Source of the DNA: Acidibrevibacterium fodinaquatile
Lineage (GTDB): Bacteria; Pseudomonadota; Alphaproteobacteria; Acetobacterales; Acetobacteraceae
NCBI RefSeq assembly: GCF_003352165.1
Contig: NZ_CP029176.1
Location: forward strand, 806,001-870,000
Direction: 5' to 3'
Length of the DNA stretch: 64,000 nt
Under the pieces are notes generated by a model. The model saw only the letters and a program-made list of their open reading frames with translations, searched no databases and was not told the origin of the DNA. Made by a program: the position numbers and the translations under genes. This document shows positions 1-10,867 of this stretch, piece after piece; positions within the stretch are counted from its first letter, which is position 1; the number at the start of each line of letters is the position of its first letter.

Positions 1-573
1 CGGCAAGCTGAGGCCGGCGCGGGTGAGCAAGAAGGCGCCGCTCGGCCGGTGCAGCGTGAAGATGTCGGTGCCGCTGCCAAGGCTCAGCACCAGTGCAGTC
101 TCGGGCCCGTAGATCAGAAATCCGGCGGCGAGTTGCGCGCTCCCGGGGCGCAGCCATTGCTGCGCTGGCGGGAGGGCGGGATCGATTGGCAGGATCGAGA
201 AAATGCTGCCGAGCGGGGCATTGACGGCGATGTTGGAAGACCCGTCGAGCGGGTCTATGGCGACGGCGAGATGCCCGTCGGCGCGTAGCACAAGCGGCGC
301 CTCGGCCTCTTCTGAGCCGAGCACCGCAACCGGGGCGTGGCGAAGGGCGGCGACGAACAGATCATGAGCGCGGCGGTCGAGTTCCTTTTGCGCATCGCCG
401 CTCGGGCTTGCGTCAAGGCCGGCGGCGAGATCGCCGGCGAGGGGGCCGAGGGCGCAAAGCTCGGCGAGTTTCCGCCCGGCTTGCGCACAAGCGAGGACCG
501 TCGTGGCGATGGCCTCGCGCGCCGGGTCATGCGCTGCCCAGTGGCTGAGATGGTCTTCCAGGGTCTGTTTCAT
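1..573 (-). CDS. fbp: Class I fructose-1,6-bisphosphatase (3' end missing)
   Basis: Hydrolyses fructose 1,6-bisphosphate to fructose 6-phosphate in gluconeogenesis or the Calvin cycle (cytoplasm). Translating the minus strand from ATG 573-571 gives 191 codons that remain open to the window edge. The metal and substrate loop DPLDGSSN lies near residues 106-113, and a following stretch reads PLGSIFSI, both class I FBPase hallmarks. A strong GGAGGAGG ribosome-binding site precedes the ATG. The C-terminal half (about 150 residues in the family) lies outside the window. The divergent CbbR-like regulator 130 bp away suggests the Calvin-cycle version (cbbF), but the following genes cannot be seen, so this is inference. 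Confidence 0.88.
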   Translation of the reverse strand, partial: MKQTLEDHLSHWAAHDPAREAIATTVLACAQAGRKLAELCALGPLAGDLAAGLDASPSGDAQKELDRRAHDLFVAALRHAPVAVLGSEEAEAPLVLRADGHLAVAIDPLDGSSNIAVNAPLGSIFSILPIDPALPPAQQWLRPGSAQLAAGFLIYGPETALVLSLGSGTDIFTLHRPSGAFLLTRAGLSLP

Positions 574-704
574 CGCTTCCTCCTCCAAGGGATCAAAATT
601 TCCGTGATCCGGGCGGCGGCGCAATGATCGTTCGCGCTCATTCTCTTGGAAGACATGAATAGTCGCTCTTGTCGATGAAAGCGATTTTAATTAACTTTGT
701 CGCA
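574..704. promoter_or_regulatory. Divergent promoter region between FBPase and the LysR gene
   Basis: This 131-bp gap holds both 5' ends and would carry the LysR-type operator. It is AT-richer toward the LysR gene (a TTAATTAA core near 689-696), but I could not assign a specific T-N11-A operator or promoter boxes with confidence. Confidence 0.4.
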
Positions 705-1664
705 ATGAAAAATTTATTGAATAGGGCGCGCCGACGCCTCACCCTGAAGCAGATGCGCGGCTTTGCCGCCATCGTCGAGCACGGCACCATCACCGGCGCC
801 GCCGCCGCCATCGGGGTGAGCCCGCCGGCGATTTTGCATCAACTCCGCGAGATCGAGGACAGTCTTGGCCTGCCGCTTTTGGAGCGCAGCAACGGCAAAG
901 CGATCCCGACCGAGGCCGGGCGCGAACTCCTCGCCACCACCGCGCGCATCGAAAGCGAAATCGCCGATTGTCTCGAAGCCATCGCCGCCCTCGCCGGCAT
1001 GCAGCGCGGCCACGTTGCGATCGGGTTGATCAGCACCGCGAAATATTTCGCGCCGAGCGCGCTCGCCGCTTTCAAACGCGTCCATCCCGAGATCGATCTT
1101 CGCCTTCTGGTCGGCAATCGCGGCGAGACGGTGGCGGCGCTCGAGCGTTTCGAAATCGATCTCGCCATCATGGGCCGCCCGCCGGAGCATTTCGAGGTTA
1201 CCGAAATCGCCATCGGCGCCCATCCCCACGTCATCATCGCCGCCCCCGATCATCCGCTCGCCGGACGCGTGGCGATTCCGCCCGCAGCCCTTCTCGATCA
1301 GCCCTTCGTGCTGCGTGAGCCGGGCTCGGGCACGCGCGCTCTCGTGCAGCGCTTCTTTGAGAGCGCCGGTCTCGCCCCCGCCGGCGGGATGGAGTTCGGC
1401 AGCAATGAGACGATCAAGCAAGCGGTGATCGCCGGCATGGGCATCGCGCTGATTTCCGCCCACACCATCGCCGCCGAATGGGCCGACCGGCGAATTGCCA
1501 TTCTCGACGTTGTCGGCTTGCCGATTTTGCGACAATGGTATCTCGTGCGGCGGCGGGAAAAGCGGCTTTTGCCGGCCGCGCGCGCCTTGTGGGAGCATCT
1601 CGTGCGGGAAGGGAGCGCGTTCCTGCCGAGGCTCGATCTCCCCGGCGAGAGCCGTGACGCCTAG
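705..1664 (+). CDS. cbbR: LysR-family transcriptional regulator, CbbR-like
   Basis: Predicted DNA-binding activator. The N-terminal winged helix-turn-helix (about residues 8-67, LTLKQMRGFAAIVEHGTITG followed by the AIGVSPPAI recognition segment) is followed by a LysR substrate-binding domain (about 95-300). Length of about 319 aa fits the family. It is transcribed away from a class I fructose-bisphosphatase, the classical arrangement of cbbR with a cbb operon, where CbbR senses metabolites such as NADPH or RuBP. The start is uncertain: in-frame TTG 669 and ATG 675 lie upstream and none of the candidates has a clear Shine-Dalgarno; ATG 705 best matches the usual distance to the HTH. The cbbR name rests on context and overall resemblance. 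Confidence 0.8.
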   Translation: MKNLLNRARRRLTLKQMRGFAAIVEHGTITGAAAAIGVSPPAILHQLREIEDSLGLPLLERSNGKAIPTEAGRELLATTARIESEIADCLEAIAALAGMQRGHVAIGLISTAKYFAPSALAAFKRVHPEIDLRLLVGNRGETVAALERFEIDLAIMGRPPEHFEVTEIAIGAHPHVIIAAPDHPLAGRVAIPPAALLDQPFVLREPGSGTRALVQRFFESAGLAPAGGMEFGSNETIKQAVIAGMGIALISAHTIAAEWADRRIAILDVVGLPILRQWYLVRRREKRLLPAARALWEHLVREGSAFLPRLDLPGESRDA

Positions 1665-1695
1665 AGCGCGATCGGTTTAAGTCGATCACGCTCTA
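1662..1695. repeat. REP-like imperfect palindrome directly at the LysR stop codon
   Basis: TAGAGCGCGATCG and CGATCACGCTCTA form 13-bp arms with one mismatch around an 8-nt loop. The left arm begins with the stop codon of the LysR gene. Palindromes starting TAGAGC and ending GCTCTA are typical dispersed extragenic repeats of alphaproteobacteria; it may also work as a terminator, although there is no T-tract. Confidence 0.6.
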
Positions 1696-1709
1696 CCCCT
1701 ATTTTGGCG

Positions 1710-1765
1710 AGCAAGTTGGCCGGTTTTGATTGAACAGGATGGTTCAATCAAAACCTACCTTGCTC
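1710..1765. repeat. Nested inverted repeat, REP/RIME-like
   Basis: A perfect 14-bp inverted repeat (GGTTTTGATTGAAC at 1722-1735, complement at 1742-1755, 6-nt loop) sits inside an outer pair GAGCAAG (1710-1716) and CTTGCTC (1759-1765). It lies between two convergent genes, so it could act as a bidirectional terminator. The right end TTGCTCTA resembles the end of the preceding palindrome, suggesting one compound repeat family. Confidence 0.6.
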
Positions 1766-1786
1766 TAAGGGCGGCGCGCCCGGCGA

Positions 1787-2743
1787 TCAGTGCGAGATCG
1801 TAAAATTGAGCGGCACCTCGGCGGTTGCCGGCACCGGGGTTCCGCCACGCGTCGCCGGGACGAAGCGCCATTGCTGCACCGCGTCGATGGCGGCGCGGTC
1901 GAGGGCCGAAAATCCGCTGCTCGTTGCCACCTGCACGGTGTCGGCGCGGCCATCGGCGGTGACATTGACCAACAGCACGACCCGCCCTTGCTCGCGCCGC
2001 CTGAGGGACAAGACCGGATAAATCGGCGCGTGGTTACCCTCGGCCGCGGCGAGCGGGTGGGGCGGCACCAGCGCCGCCGTGGCAAGCGTGGGGCCGGAAG
2101 GCGCGGGCGGGGCGGCGGATGACGGGGACGCCGCCGATGCGGAAGCCTGCTCGCGTTCCGCCGTTTTTGCCATCTGTGTCGGGGGGGCATGCGCTTGGTG
2201 CGGGCGCGGCGCCGGTTTCGCTGGTGCCTCTGGCGGCGCCATCGCCTGCACGCGCTCGGGGGTTGGCGCTGGCCGGGCCGGCGGCGGCTCTTGGGTGGTG
2301 GCGATCGCGGGTTCGGGGGGCGGCATCGGCGGCGCGAGGGCTGCCGTTTCCGTCTGGGTATTCGCCGCGTCGGGTGGCGGCGCGGCAACCGGCATCGGCG
2401 CCGCCGCAGGCGGCGTCGGGACCGCCGGGGGTAGGGCGGAGTGCGGCGCCGCCGGCTCGTTCGGCGCGAAGACCATGGCGACCGCGCCGCCGATGGCGAT
2501 CGGCTCGGGGGGCACGAGATATTCGGCCCAGAGCAGGACCGCCGCCAGCGCCAGCGCGTGGAAAACCGTCGAAATCCCGCCGCAGCGGCCGATCCGCGCC
2601 GCTGCCGGCGACAAGGCAGCCCAGCGCTCACGCTCCCCTGGGGCCGGCGCCGGCTGCCACCCGAGCACCGGCTCCGGCCGCGCCGGCTCGGACGTGGCGG
2701 CCTCGCGCGAGAGAAAAAACGGCGGATACGGCTCAGGCGGCAT
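1787..2743 (-). CDS. TonB-like energy transducer protein
   Basis: Predicted inner-membrane-anchored periplasmic protein that passes proton-motive force to an outer-membrane receptor. One membrane helix (around STVFHALALAAVLLWAEYLV) is followed by a long Pro/Ala-rich, periplasm-spanning linker and a C-terminal TonB domain (YPVLSLRRREQGRVVLLVNV and a terminal QQWRFVPA segment). The start is uncertain: the frame stays open to ATG 2827 and has another ATG at 2773; ATG 2743 gives the most typical N-terminus, but the purine-rich stretch upstream of it is about 16 nt away. No exbB/exbD or receptor gene is adjacent, so its partner is unknown. It follows the aromatic operon on the same strand after a gap of more than 100 bp. 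Confidence 0.8.
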   Translation of the reverse strand: MPPEPYPPFFLSREAATSEPARPEPVLGWQPAPAPGERERWAALSPAAARIGRCGGISTVFHALALAAVLLWAEYLVPPEPIAIGGAVAMVFAPNEPAAPHSALPPAVPTPPAAAPMPVAAPPPDAANTQTETAALAPPMPPPEPAIATTQEPPPARPAPTPERVQAMAPPEAPAKPAPRPHQAHAPPTQMAKTAEREQASASAASPSSAAPPAPSGPTLATAALVPPHPLAAAEGNHAPIYPVLSLRRREQGRVVLLVNVTADGRADTVQVATSSGFSALDRAAIDAVQQWRFVPATRGGTPVPATAEVPLNFTISH

Positions 2744-2852
2744 CGCGGCGAAAATCTTTCCCTCCCCTCTCATCCGGTCTCGCCGAAGGCTTCGCGATAG
2801 GGTTCCGCAAAGCCGCCGCCAAGGCAAGCCCCGATCGTCATCGCCGCAAAGA

Positions 2853-3962
2853 TCACGCCATCAACAGCACCGGCTTGATCGCGTCGCCGCGTTCGCTCGC
2901 CGCCAGCGCCGCGTTGATCTCGGCGAAGGGATAATGCCGGATCATGCGCGCGAAGAGGAAGCGGCCCTCGCGATGGAGCGCGATCAGACGCGGCAGGAAA
3001 TCGTCCGGGCGGCTTTCGCCCTCGATCACGCCGCGCACCGTGAGCCCTTCCGTCATCACCTTGATGGCATCGAAGCGATATTCCGCGCCCGCCGGCATCG
3101 CACCGACCAGGGCGGCGGTGCCGCGCGGGGCGAGGCTATGGACGGCCGCCGTCGCGACCGCCGGGATCCCGGTGCATTCGATGCTGTAATCGGCGCCAGC
3201 AGCGCCGAGGGCATCGCGCAGGGCGGCGGGAACATCCGCGACCGCACGGGGATCGATGGTGTCGGTCGCGCCGAATTCCCGCGCCAATTCCCGCCGCGCC
3301 GGATTGGGCTCGATCGCGATGATACGCCCGCAACCGGCGATGTTCGCGCCCAGCACGGCGGCGAGCCCGACTGTCCCGGCGCCGAAAATCGCGATCGTCG
3401 CCCCGGCTTCGGGGCGCAGCGCATTCAAGACCGTGCCGGCGCCGGTCTGGATGCCGCAGCCGAGCGGCGCCAGGAGTTCGAGTGGCGCCTCCGCCGCGAC
3501 CCTGACCAGATTGCGCTCACGCGCGAGGCAATGGCTCGCGAAGGCCGACTGGCCGAAAAACCGCCCGCCGACGACGGCGCCGCCCTCGGCGCTGAGCGCG
3601 GCCGAGCCATCGGGGCGGCGGGCCGAGAAATTATAAGCGCCGAACTGATGACAATAAAACGGCTTTGCCGCGCGGCAGCTTGGGCATGTCGCGCAACTGT
3701 CATAGCTCAGCAGCACATGATCGCCGGGCGCAACCTTGCGCACCATTGCCCCGACCCGCTCGACGATACCCGCCCCCTCATGGCCGAGCACCGCCGGCAA
3801 CGGCACCGGCAACGCCTGGTCGCGGCACGCGATATCGGTATGGCAGACGCCGCAGGCGAGCACGCGGACCAGCACCTCGTCGTCGCGCGGGTCATCGATC
3901 TCGAGTTCGGTGAGGGTGAGCGGCGCGTGCGGCGCGGTGGCCATGGCGGCGGTGATACGCAT
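2853..3962 (-). CDS. Zinc-dependent aryl-alcohol dehydrogenase (MDR superfamily)
   Basis: Predicted NAD-dependent oxidation of an aromatic alcohol to its aldehyde. Catalytic-zinc residues are C40 and H61-E62 (GHEGAG motif), with a third ligand in PLGCGIQTG. Structural-zinc cysteines C90, C93, C96 and C104 are all present. The Rossmann motif FGAGTVGLAA is followed by IAIEPN, whose acidic residue favours NAD. At 369 aa it has the usual length, and the GCGIQTGAG segment resembles benzyl-alcohol dehydrogenases (XylB type). It is the last gene of the aromatic operon, about 20 bp after pobA, which supports an aromatic substrate. The exact substrate is not determined by the sequence. Confidence 0.82.
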   Translation of the reverse strand: MRITAAMATAPHAPLTLTELEIDDPRDDEVLVRVLACGVCHTDIACRDQALPVPLPAVLGHEGAGIVERVGAMVRKVAPGDHVLLSYDSCATCPSCRAAKPFYCHQFGAYNFSARRPDGSAALSAEGGAVVGGRFFGQSAFASHCLARERNLVRVAAEAPLELLAPLGCGIQTGAGTVLNALRPEAGATIAIFGAGTVGLAAVLGANIAGCGRIIAIEPNPARRELAREFGATDTIDPRAVADVPAALRDALGAAGADYSIECTGIPAVATAAVHSLAPRGTAALVGAMPAGAEYRFDAIKVMTEGLTVRGVIEGESRPDDFLPRLIALHREGRFLFARMIRHYPFAEINAALAASERGDAIKPVLLMA

Positions 3963-3983
3963 GGTTGTCTCCCCCGGTTGCGG

Positions 3984-7112
<3,129 letters not shown>

Positions 7113-7116
<4 letters not shown>

Positions 7117-7838
7117 CGCCCGCCTGCCATGCCGAAATAGGCCTCCATCACCTGCTCGCGCGTGGTTGTTTGCGCCGCGCCCTCATAAGTCACCCGCCCC
7201 TCGAGAAGGCAGACGACGCGGCTTGCGACCCGCAGCGCGCGGCCGAGATCCTGCTCGACGAGAATGACCGTCGCCCCCCCCGCGAGTAGCGCCTGGAGCG
7301 AGACATAGAGCTGATCGACGGCGACCGGCGAGAGCCCGAGCGAGACCTCGTCGAGCAGCAGGAGACGCGGATTGCTCATCAAGGCGCGCGCGATCGCCGC
7401 CGCCTGCTGCTGGCCGCCGGAGAGATCGCCGGCGCGGGCTTTGAGTTTGGGGCGAAGCTGCGGAAACGCCTCCAGCACCGTCGCCAGCGTCCATCGCCCG
7501 GTGCGCCCGCGCCCCTCGGCGACGCGCAGATTTTCCTCGACCGTCATGCCCGTGAAAAGCTGCCGCCCTTCCGGCACCAGCGCGATGCCGCGCTGCAAGC
7601 GCCGATGCGCGGGCAGCGTGGTGATCTCGGCGCCATCGAGACAAATGCGCCCGGCGGCGGCGCGATGGGCGCCGGCGATGGTGCGGAGCAGCGTCGTCTT
7701 GCCGGCGCCATTGGCCCCGACCAGCGCCAATGTCTCGCCCTCGCCGAGCGCGAGATCGACGCCGCGCACGGCGCGCAAAAGCCCATGCCGCGCCTCGAGA
7801 CCTTCAACCGTGAGCAGGGACATGCGCCGCCGCTCCAA
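7113..7838 (-). CDS. livF: HAAT ABC transporter ATP-binding protein, LivF family
   Basis: Cytoplasmic ATPase subunit. Walker A GANGAGKTTLL, a canonical signature LSGGQQQ, Walker B LLLLDEVSLGL and a switch His/Gln region (ILVEQDLG) are all present. ATG 7838 starts inside livG; the internal ATG 7823 (MSLLTVEGL) is equally likely and would give 236 aa, close to the typical LivF size. It pairs with livG as a heterodimer driving the LivH/LivM channel. Confidence 0.92.
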
Positions 7839-8553
7839 GATAGGCGTCGATCACCGCGGCATCGCGCAGCACCGAAGCGGGCTCGCCGTCAGCGATCACC
7901 CGCCCGGCATCCATGCAAACCAACCGCCCGACCACCTGCACCAGAACATGCACGATATGTTCGATCCAGACGATGGCGATGCCGCGCGCATGGATTGCGC
8001 GGATGATTTCGACCAGCCCCTGCGCTTCGCCATCGGTGAGCCCGGCGCCGATTTCATCGAGCAAAAGCAGCGCCGGGTTCGTTGCCAGGGCGCGCGCGAG
8101 TTCGAGGCGCTTGCGATCGAGCAGGCCGAGGGCTTCGCCGCGGCGATTGGCGAGCGCCATCATGCCGCAGAGCGAGAGCGTCTCGAGCCCGCGCCACTCG
8201 GCCGCGCGCCCGCGCAAGCCGGCGCCGGCTTCTGCCGCCACCAGCAGACTCTCAAACACCGTCATGCCGCCAAAAGGGCGCGGGATCTGATGCGAGCGGG
8301 CAAGGCCGCGCCGGCAGCGGGAAGCGACGTCGAGCGCGGTCACATCCTCGCCGCGAAAGGTGATCCGCCCCGCTTCCGGCGCATAGCGGCCGGAGAGAAC
8401 GTTGAGCAGCGTCGTTTTGCCCGCCCCATTGGGGCCGACGATGCCGACCGCCTCCCCGGCCGCGACGGTGAAATCGACGGCATCGAGCACCACCAGCGCG
8501 CCAAACCGCTTGCCGAGACCAGCCGCCGCGAGAAGAGGTCCCGGTTGCGTCAT
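7804..8553 (-). CDS. livG: HAAT ABC transporter ATP-binding protein, LivG family
   Basis: Cytoplasmic ATPase subunit, 249 aa. Walker A GPNGAGKTTLLN and Walker B LLLLDEIGAGL are intact. The ABC signature is degenerate (GLLDRKRLELARALA in place of LSGGQ), a change seen in parts of the LivG family, where the partner LivF supplies the canonical motif. It overlaps livF and begins 7 bp after the binding-protein stop, so it belongs to the same transcript. Confidence 0.91.
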   Translation of the reverse strand: MTQPGPLLAAAGLGKRFGALVVLDAVDFTVAAGEAVGIVGPNGAGKTTLLNVLSGRYAPEAGRITFRGEDVTALDVASRCRRGLARSHQIPRPFGGMTVFESLLVAAEAGAGLRGRAAEWRGLETLSLCGMMALANRRGEALGLLDRKRLELARALATNPALLLLDEIGAGLTDGEAQGLVEIIRAIHARGIAIVWIEHIVHVLVQVVGRLVCMDAGRVIADGEPASVLRDAAVIDAYLGAAAHVPAHG

Positions 8554-8560
8554 CCCCGGC

Positions 8561-9919
8561 TCAGGAATAGGGGATGAGCTTCGCCGTGACCGGCACGTTG
8601 TGGTCGGTCGCGTTCTCGGTGATGACGTAATCGAGCTTGAAGCGGCTGCCGGGCTTGGCCTTCACCCATTGCGCGCCGATGATCGGGGTTGCGAAAACAT
8701 TGGGCACCGGGCCGCGGGTGAAATCGACCTCGCCGACCATGGTTTTGGTTTTGAGCCGGCTGAGCGCGGCGGCAACGGCCTTCTTGTCCTTGGGATCGCC
8801 GCTTGCCGCAAGCGCCGCGAAGCCGGCATCGAGCAGCGACATCGAGGCGCCGAGTTCCTGCGTCCATTGCTTGCCGGACGCCTGCTCATAGCCGTCGGCG
8901 AGCGCTGTGCCGCTGACCCCGGTGAGCGGCGACGAATACGGGAAATCGCGGTGCCAGTAGGTGGCGCTGGCGATGTTGTAGCCGAGCGTCCCGAGCGCCT
9001 CGATCGAGGAGGGAAAAAGCCCAGTTTTCGCGGTTTGGACGATCTTCACCATGCGGGCATAGCCCTGCTGTGCCGCCTGGCGCCAGAAGGTCGCGAAATC
9101 GGGCGGGATCGGGAAGGTGTTGAAGATCTCGCAGCGGTTTTTCTTGAACACCGCGATCTGGGCGGAATAATCGGTGGTGCCGTCCTCATAGGGGCCGGGA
9201 TCGACGATGGTGAACCCGGCCTTGGCGAGCTTGGGCGCGAGATGGGCGCGGATGGCGTTGCCGTCGGCATCGTTGGGATAGAGCACGCCGACCTTCTTGT
9301 TGGTCTGCACACTGCTGTTCCATTGCGAGATGTAGCACTCGGCGAACTGATCGACGCCGAAGGAAAAGAGATAGGTCCAGCGGAACGGCGAGGGCTGGCC
9401 GGGCTTGGCGCCGCGGCCGAAATACCACGCCTCCCACGGCATCACCGTCGCAAGGCAGGGCATGCCGGCGGCTTCGCAGGCGTCCGAGACCGGGTTGACC
9501 ACTTCCGGCGTCGAGGTGGTGAGCATCATATCGATGCCGGTATCGTTGATCAGGCTACGGGCGAGCTGGCCGGCGCGCGCCGGGTCCGATTGCGTGTCGC
9601 GATCGATGATTTCGACGGGATAGGTTTTGCCGTTGACGGTGAGACCGCCGGCGAGCGCCTTGCGGGCGAGCGTGAGCACGTAGCCATCGGTTTCGCCGAA
9701 ACTCGCGAGCGCGCCCGAGCGCGGGCTGATGAAGCCGATTTTCAGGCCGCCGCCGGCCTGCGCGAAGCCCTGCGAAGAGGCCGCCATGACGGCGCCGGCC
9801 CCGGCCCCGGCGAGCAGGGTGCGGCGGGTCAGTGCCGGCGTGACCGCATCCTTATGGCCATGGCGCGCGGGGCGCGAAACGGACGCAATGGCGGACCAAT
9901 CCTGACTGTCTTGAGGCAT
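8561..9919 (-). CDS. ABC transporter substrate-binding protein (HAAT, aromatic operon)
   Basis: Periplasmic type I binding protein, first gene of the aromatic uptake operon. The N-terminus carries a Tat-type signal (TRRTLLAGAGAGAVMAASS) after an unusually long n-region of about 30 residues; the mature part begins near GGGLKIGFISPRSGALASFG. The start chosen is ATG 9919, preceded by GGGAGGG; the frame is open upstream to 10051 but without start support. Total length is 452 aa. Conserved features of the family (GPYEDGTTDYSAQIA, VGVLYPNDADGN) are present. Its likely ligand is an aromatic acid, judged from downstream pobA and the aryl-alcohol dehydrogenase. Confidence 0.9.
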   Translation of the reverse strand: MPQDSQDWSAIASVSRPARHGHKDAVTPALTRRTLLAGAGAGAVMAASSQGFAQAGGGLKIGFISPRSGALASFGETDGYVLTLARKALAGGLTVNGKTYPVEIIDRDTQSDPARAGQLARSLINDTGIDMMLTTSTPEVVNPVSDACEAAGMPCLATVMPWEAWYFGRGAKPGQPSPFRWTYLFSFGVDQFAECYISQWNSSVQTNKKVGVLYPNDADGNAIRAHLAPKLAKAGFTIVDPGPYEDGTTDYSAQIAVFKKNRCEIFNTFPIPPDFATFWRQAAQQGYARMVKIVQTAKTGLFPSSIEALGTLGYNIASATYWHRDFPYSSPLTGVSGTALADGYEQASGKQWTQELGASMSLLDAGFAALAASGDPKDKKAVAAALSRLKTKTMVGEVDFTRGPVPNVFATPIIGAQWVKAKPGSRFKLDYVITENATDHNVPVTAKLIPYS

Positions 9920-10084
9920 CGCAAAACCCTCCCAAAACGTTGTTTTTGTTGACCGAAACCAACCCACGCCGCGATCGGCCGCGATGGCGGCGACGCGCGG
10001 CGATATGGTTATGGGCAAGCATCTTTTGCCCGATCCATGGCGGCTTGGCAACCGCTTCGCCGTTGAAGTATCGCGCCCTGTTCT

Positions 10085-10867
10085 CTACTCCTCGCTCAGA
10101 GCCGGCGCCGGCGGGCCCCAGTGCAAATGCTGGCCGCCATCGAGCGCCAGCATCTGGCCGGTGAAAGCGGGAAGGGCGAGGATCGCGAGGGCGGCGCGGG
10201 CGATTTCCGCCGGCGCGGCGGCGCGGCCGAGCGGGGTTGCGGCGGCTTGGCGGGCGAATTGCGCCGCGCTCTGGCGCGCGCTCGGCAGCGTCGGGCCGGG
10301 GCCGATCGCGGCAACACGGATGCGCGGCGCGAGCGCCAGCGCCATGCTTCGCGTCAGCGCCCAGAGCCCGGCCTTGGAGACCGTATAAGAAACGAAATGC
10401 GGGGTCAGCGACAGCACCCGTTGATCGAGGAGATTGATCACCACCCCCTCCGCCGCCGCCGGCAAATCGCGCGCGAAATGCTGCATGAGCACGAAGGGCG
10501 CGCGGAGATTGGGCTCGAGATGGGCATCCCAGCTCGCCCGCGTCGCCGTATCCCACTCATCGCGCTCGAAAACGCTGGCGTTGTTGAGCAGAACCCCGAC
10601 TGGGCCGAGCGCGTCTCGCGCCCGACCGACGAGGGCCGCGACCGCGTCCTCGTTTGCGAGATCGGCGGGCAGGATCGCCGCTTCGACGCCGCGCGCACGG
10701 ATTTCGGCCGCGGTTTTTGCTGCCGTCTCCTGGCTCCGGTGGCAATGGAGCGCGATCCGAAAGCCGGCGCCGGCGAGGGCGAGGGCGATTTCGCGCCCAA
10801 GACGCCGCGCCCCGCCGGTGATGAGGGCGACGCGGGGGATGCTGGCGGCGATCGGCCAAGTATTCAT
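10085..10867 (-). CDS. SDR oxidoreductase of the pteridine reductase (PTR1/FolM) type
   Basis: Predicted NADPH-dependent reductase of a pterin (dihydrofolate or dihydromonapterin-like). The cofactor motif is TGGARRLG (residues 17-24), the TGxxxRxG form of pteridine reductases. NNAS (95-98) is the SDR helix-4 motif. The usual catalytic Ser is replaced by Asp148, with Tyr161 and Lys165; the Asp-to-Tyr distance of 13 equals D181-Y194 of Leishmania PTR1. The 260-aa length fits. It overlaps the uvrB stop by 4 bp and is thus the second gene of a uvrB operon. It could alternatively act on another carbonyl substrate; the pterin role rests on the motifs. Confidence 0.8.
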   Translation of the reverse strand: MNTWPIAASIPRVALITGGARRLGREIALALAGAGFRIALHCHRSQETAAKTAAEIRARGVEAAILPADLANEDAVAALVGRARDALGPVGVLLNNASVFERDEWDTATRASWDAHLEPNLRAPFVLMQHFARDLPAAAEGVVINLLDQRVLSLTPHFVSYTVSKAGLWALTRSMALALAPRIRVAAIGPGPTLPSARQSAAQFARQAAATPLGRAAAPAEIARAALAILALPAFTGQMLALDGGQHLHWGPPAPALSEE

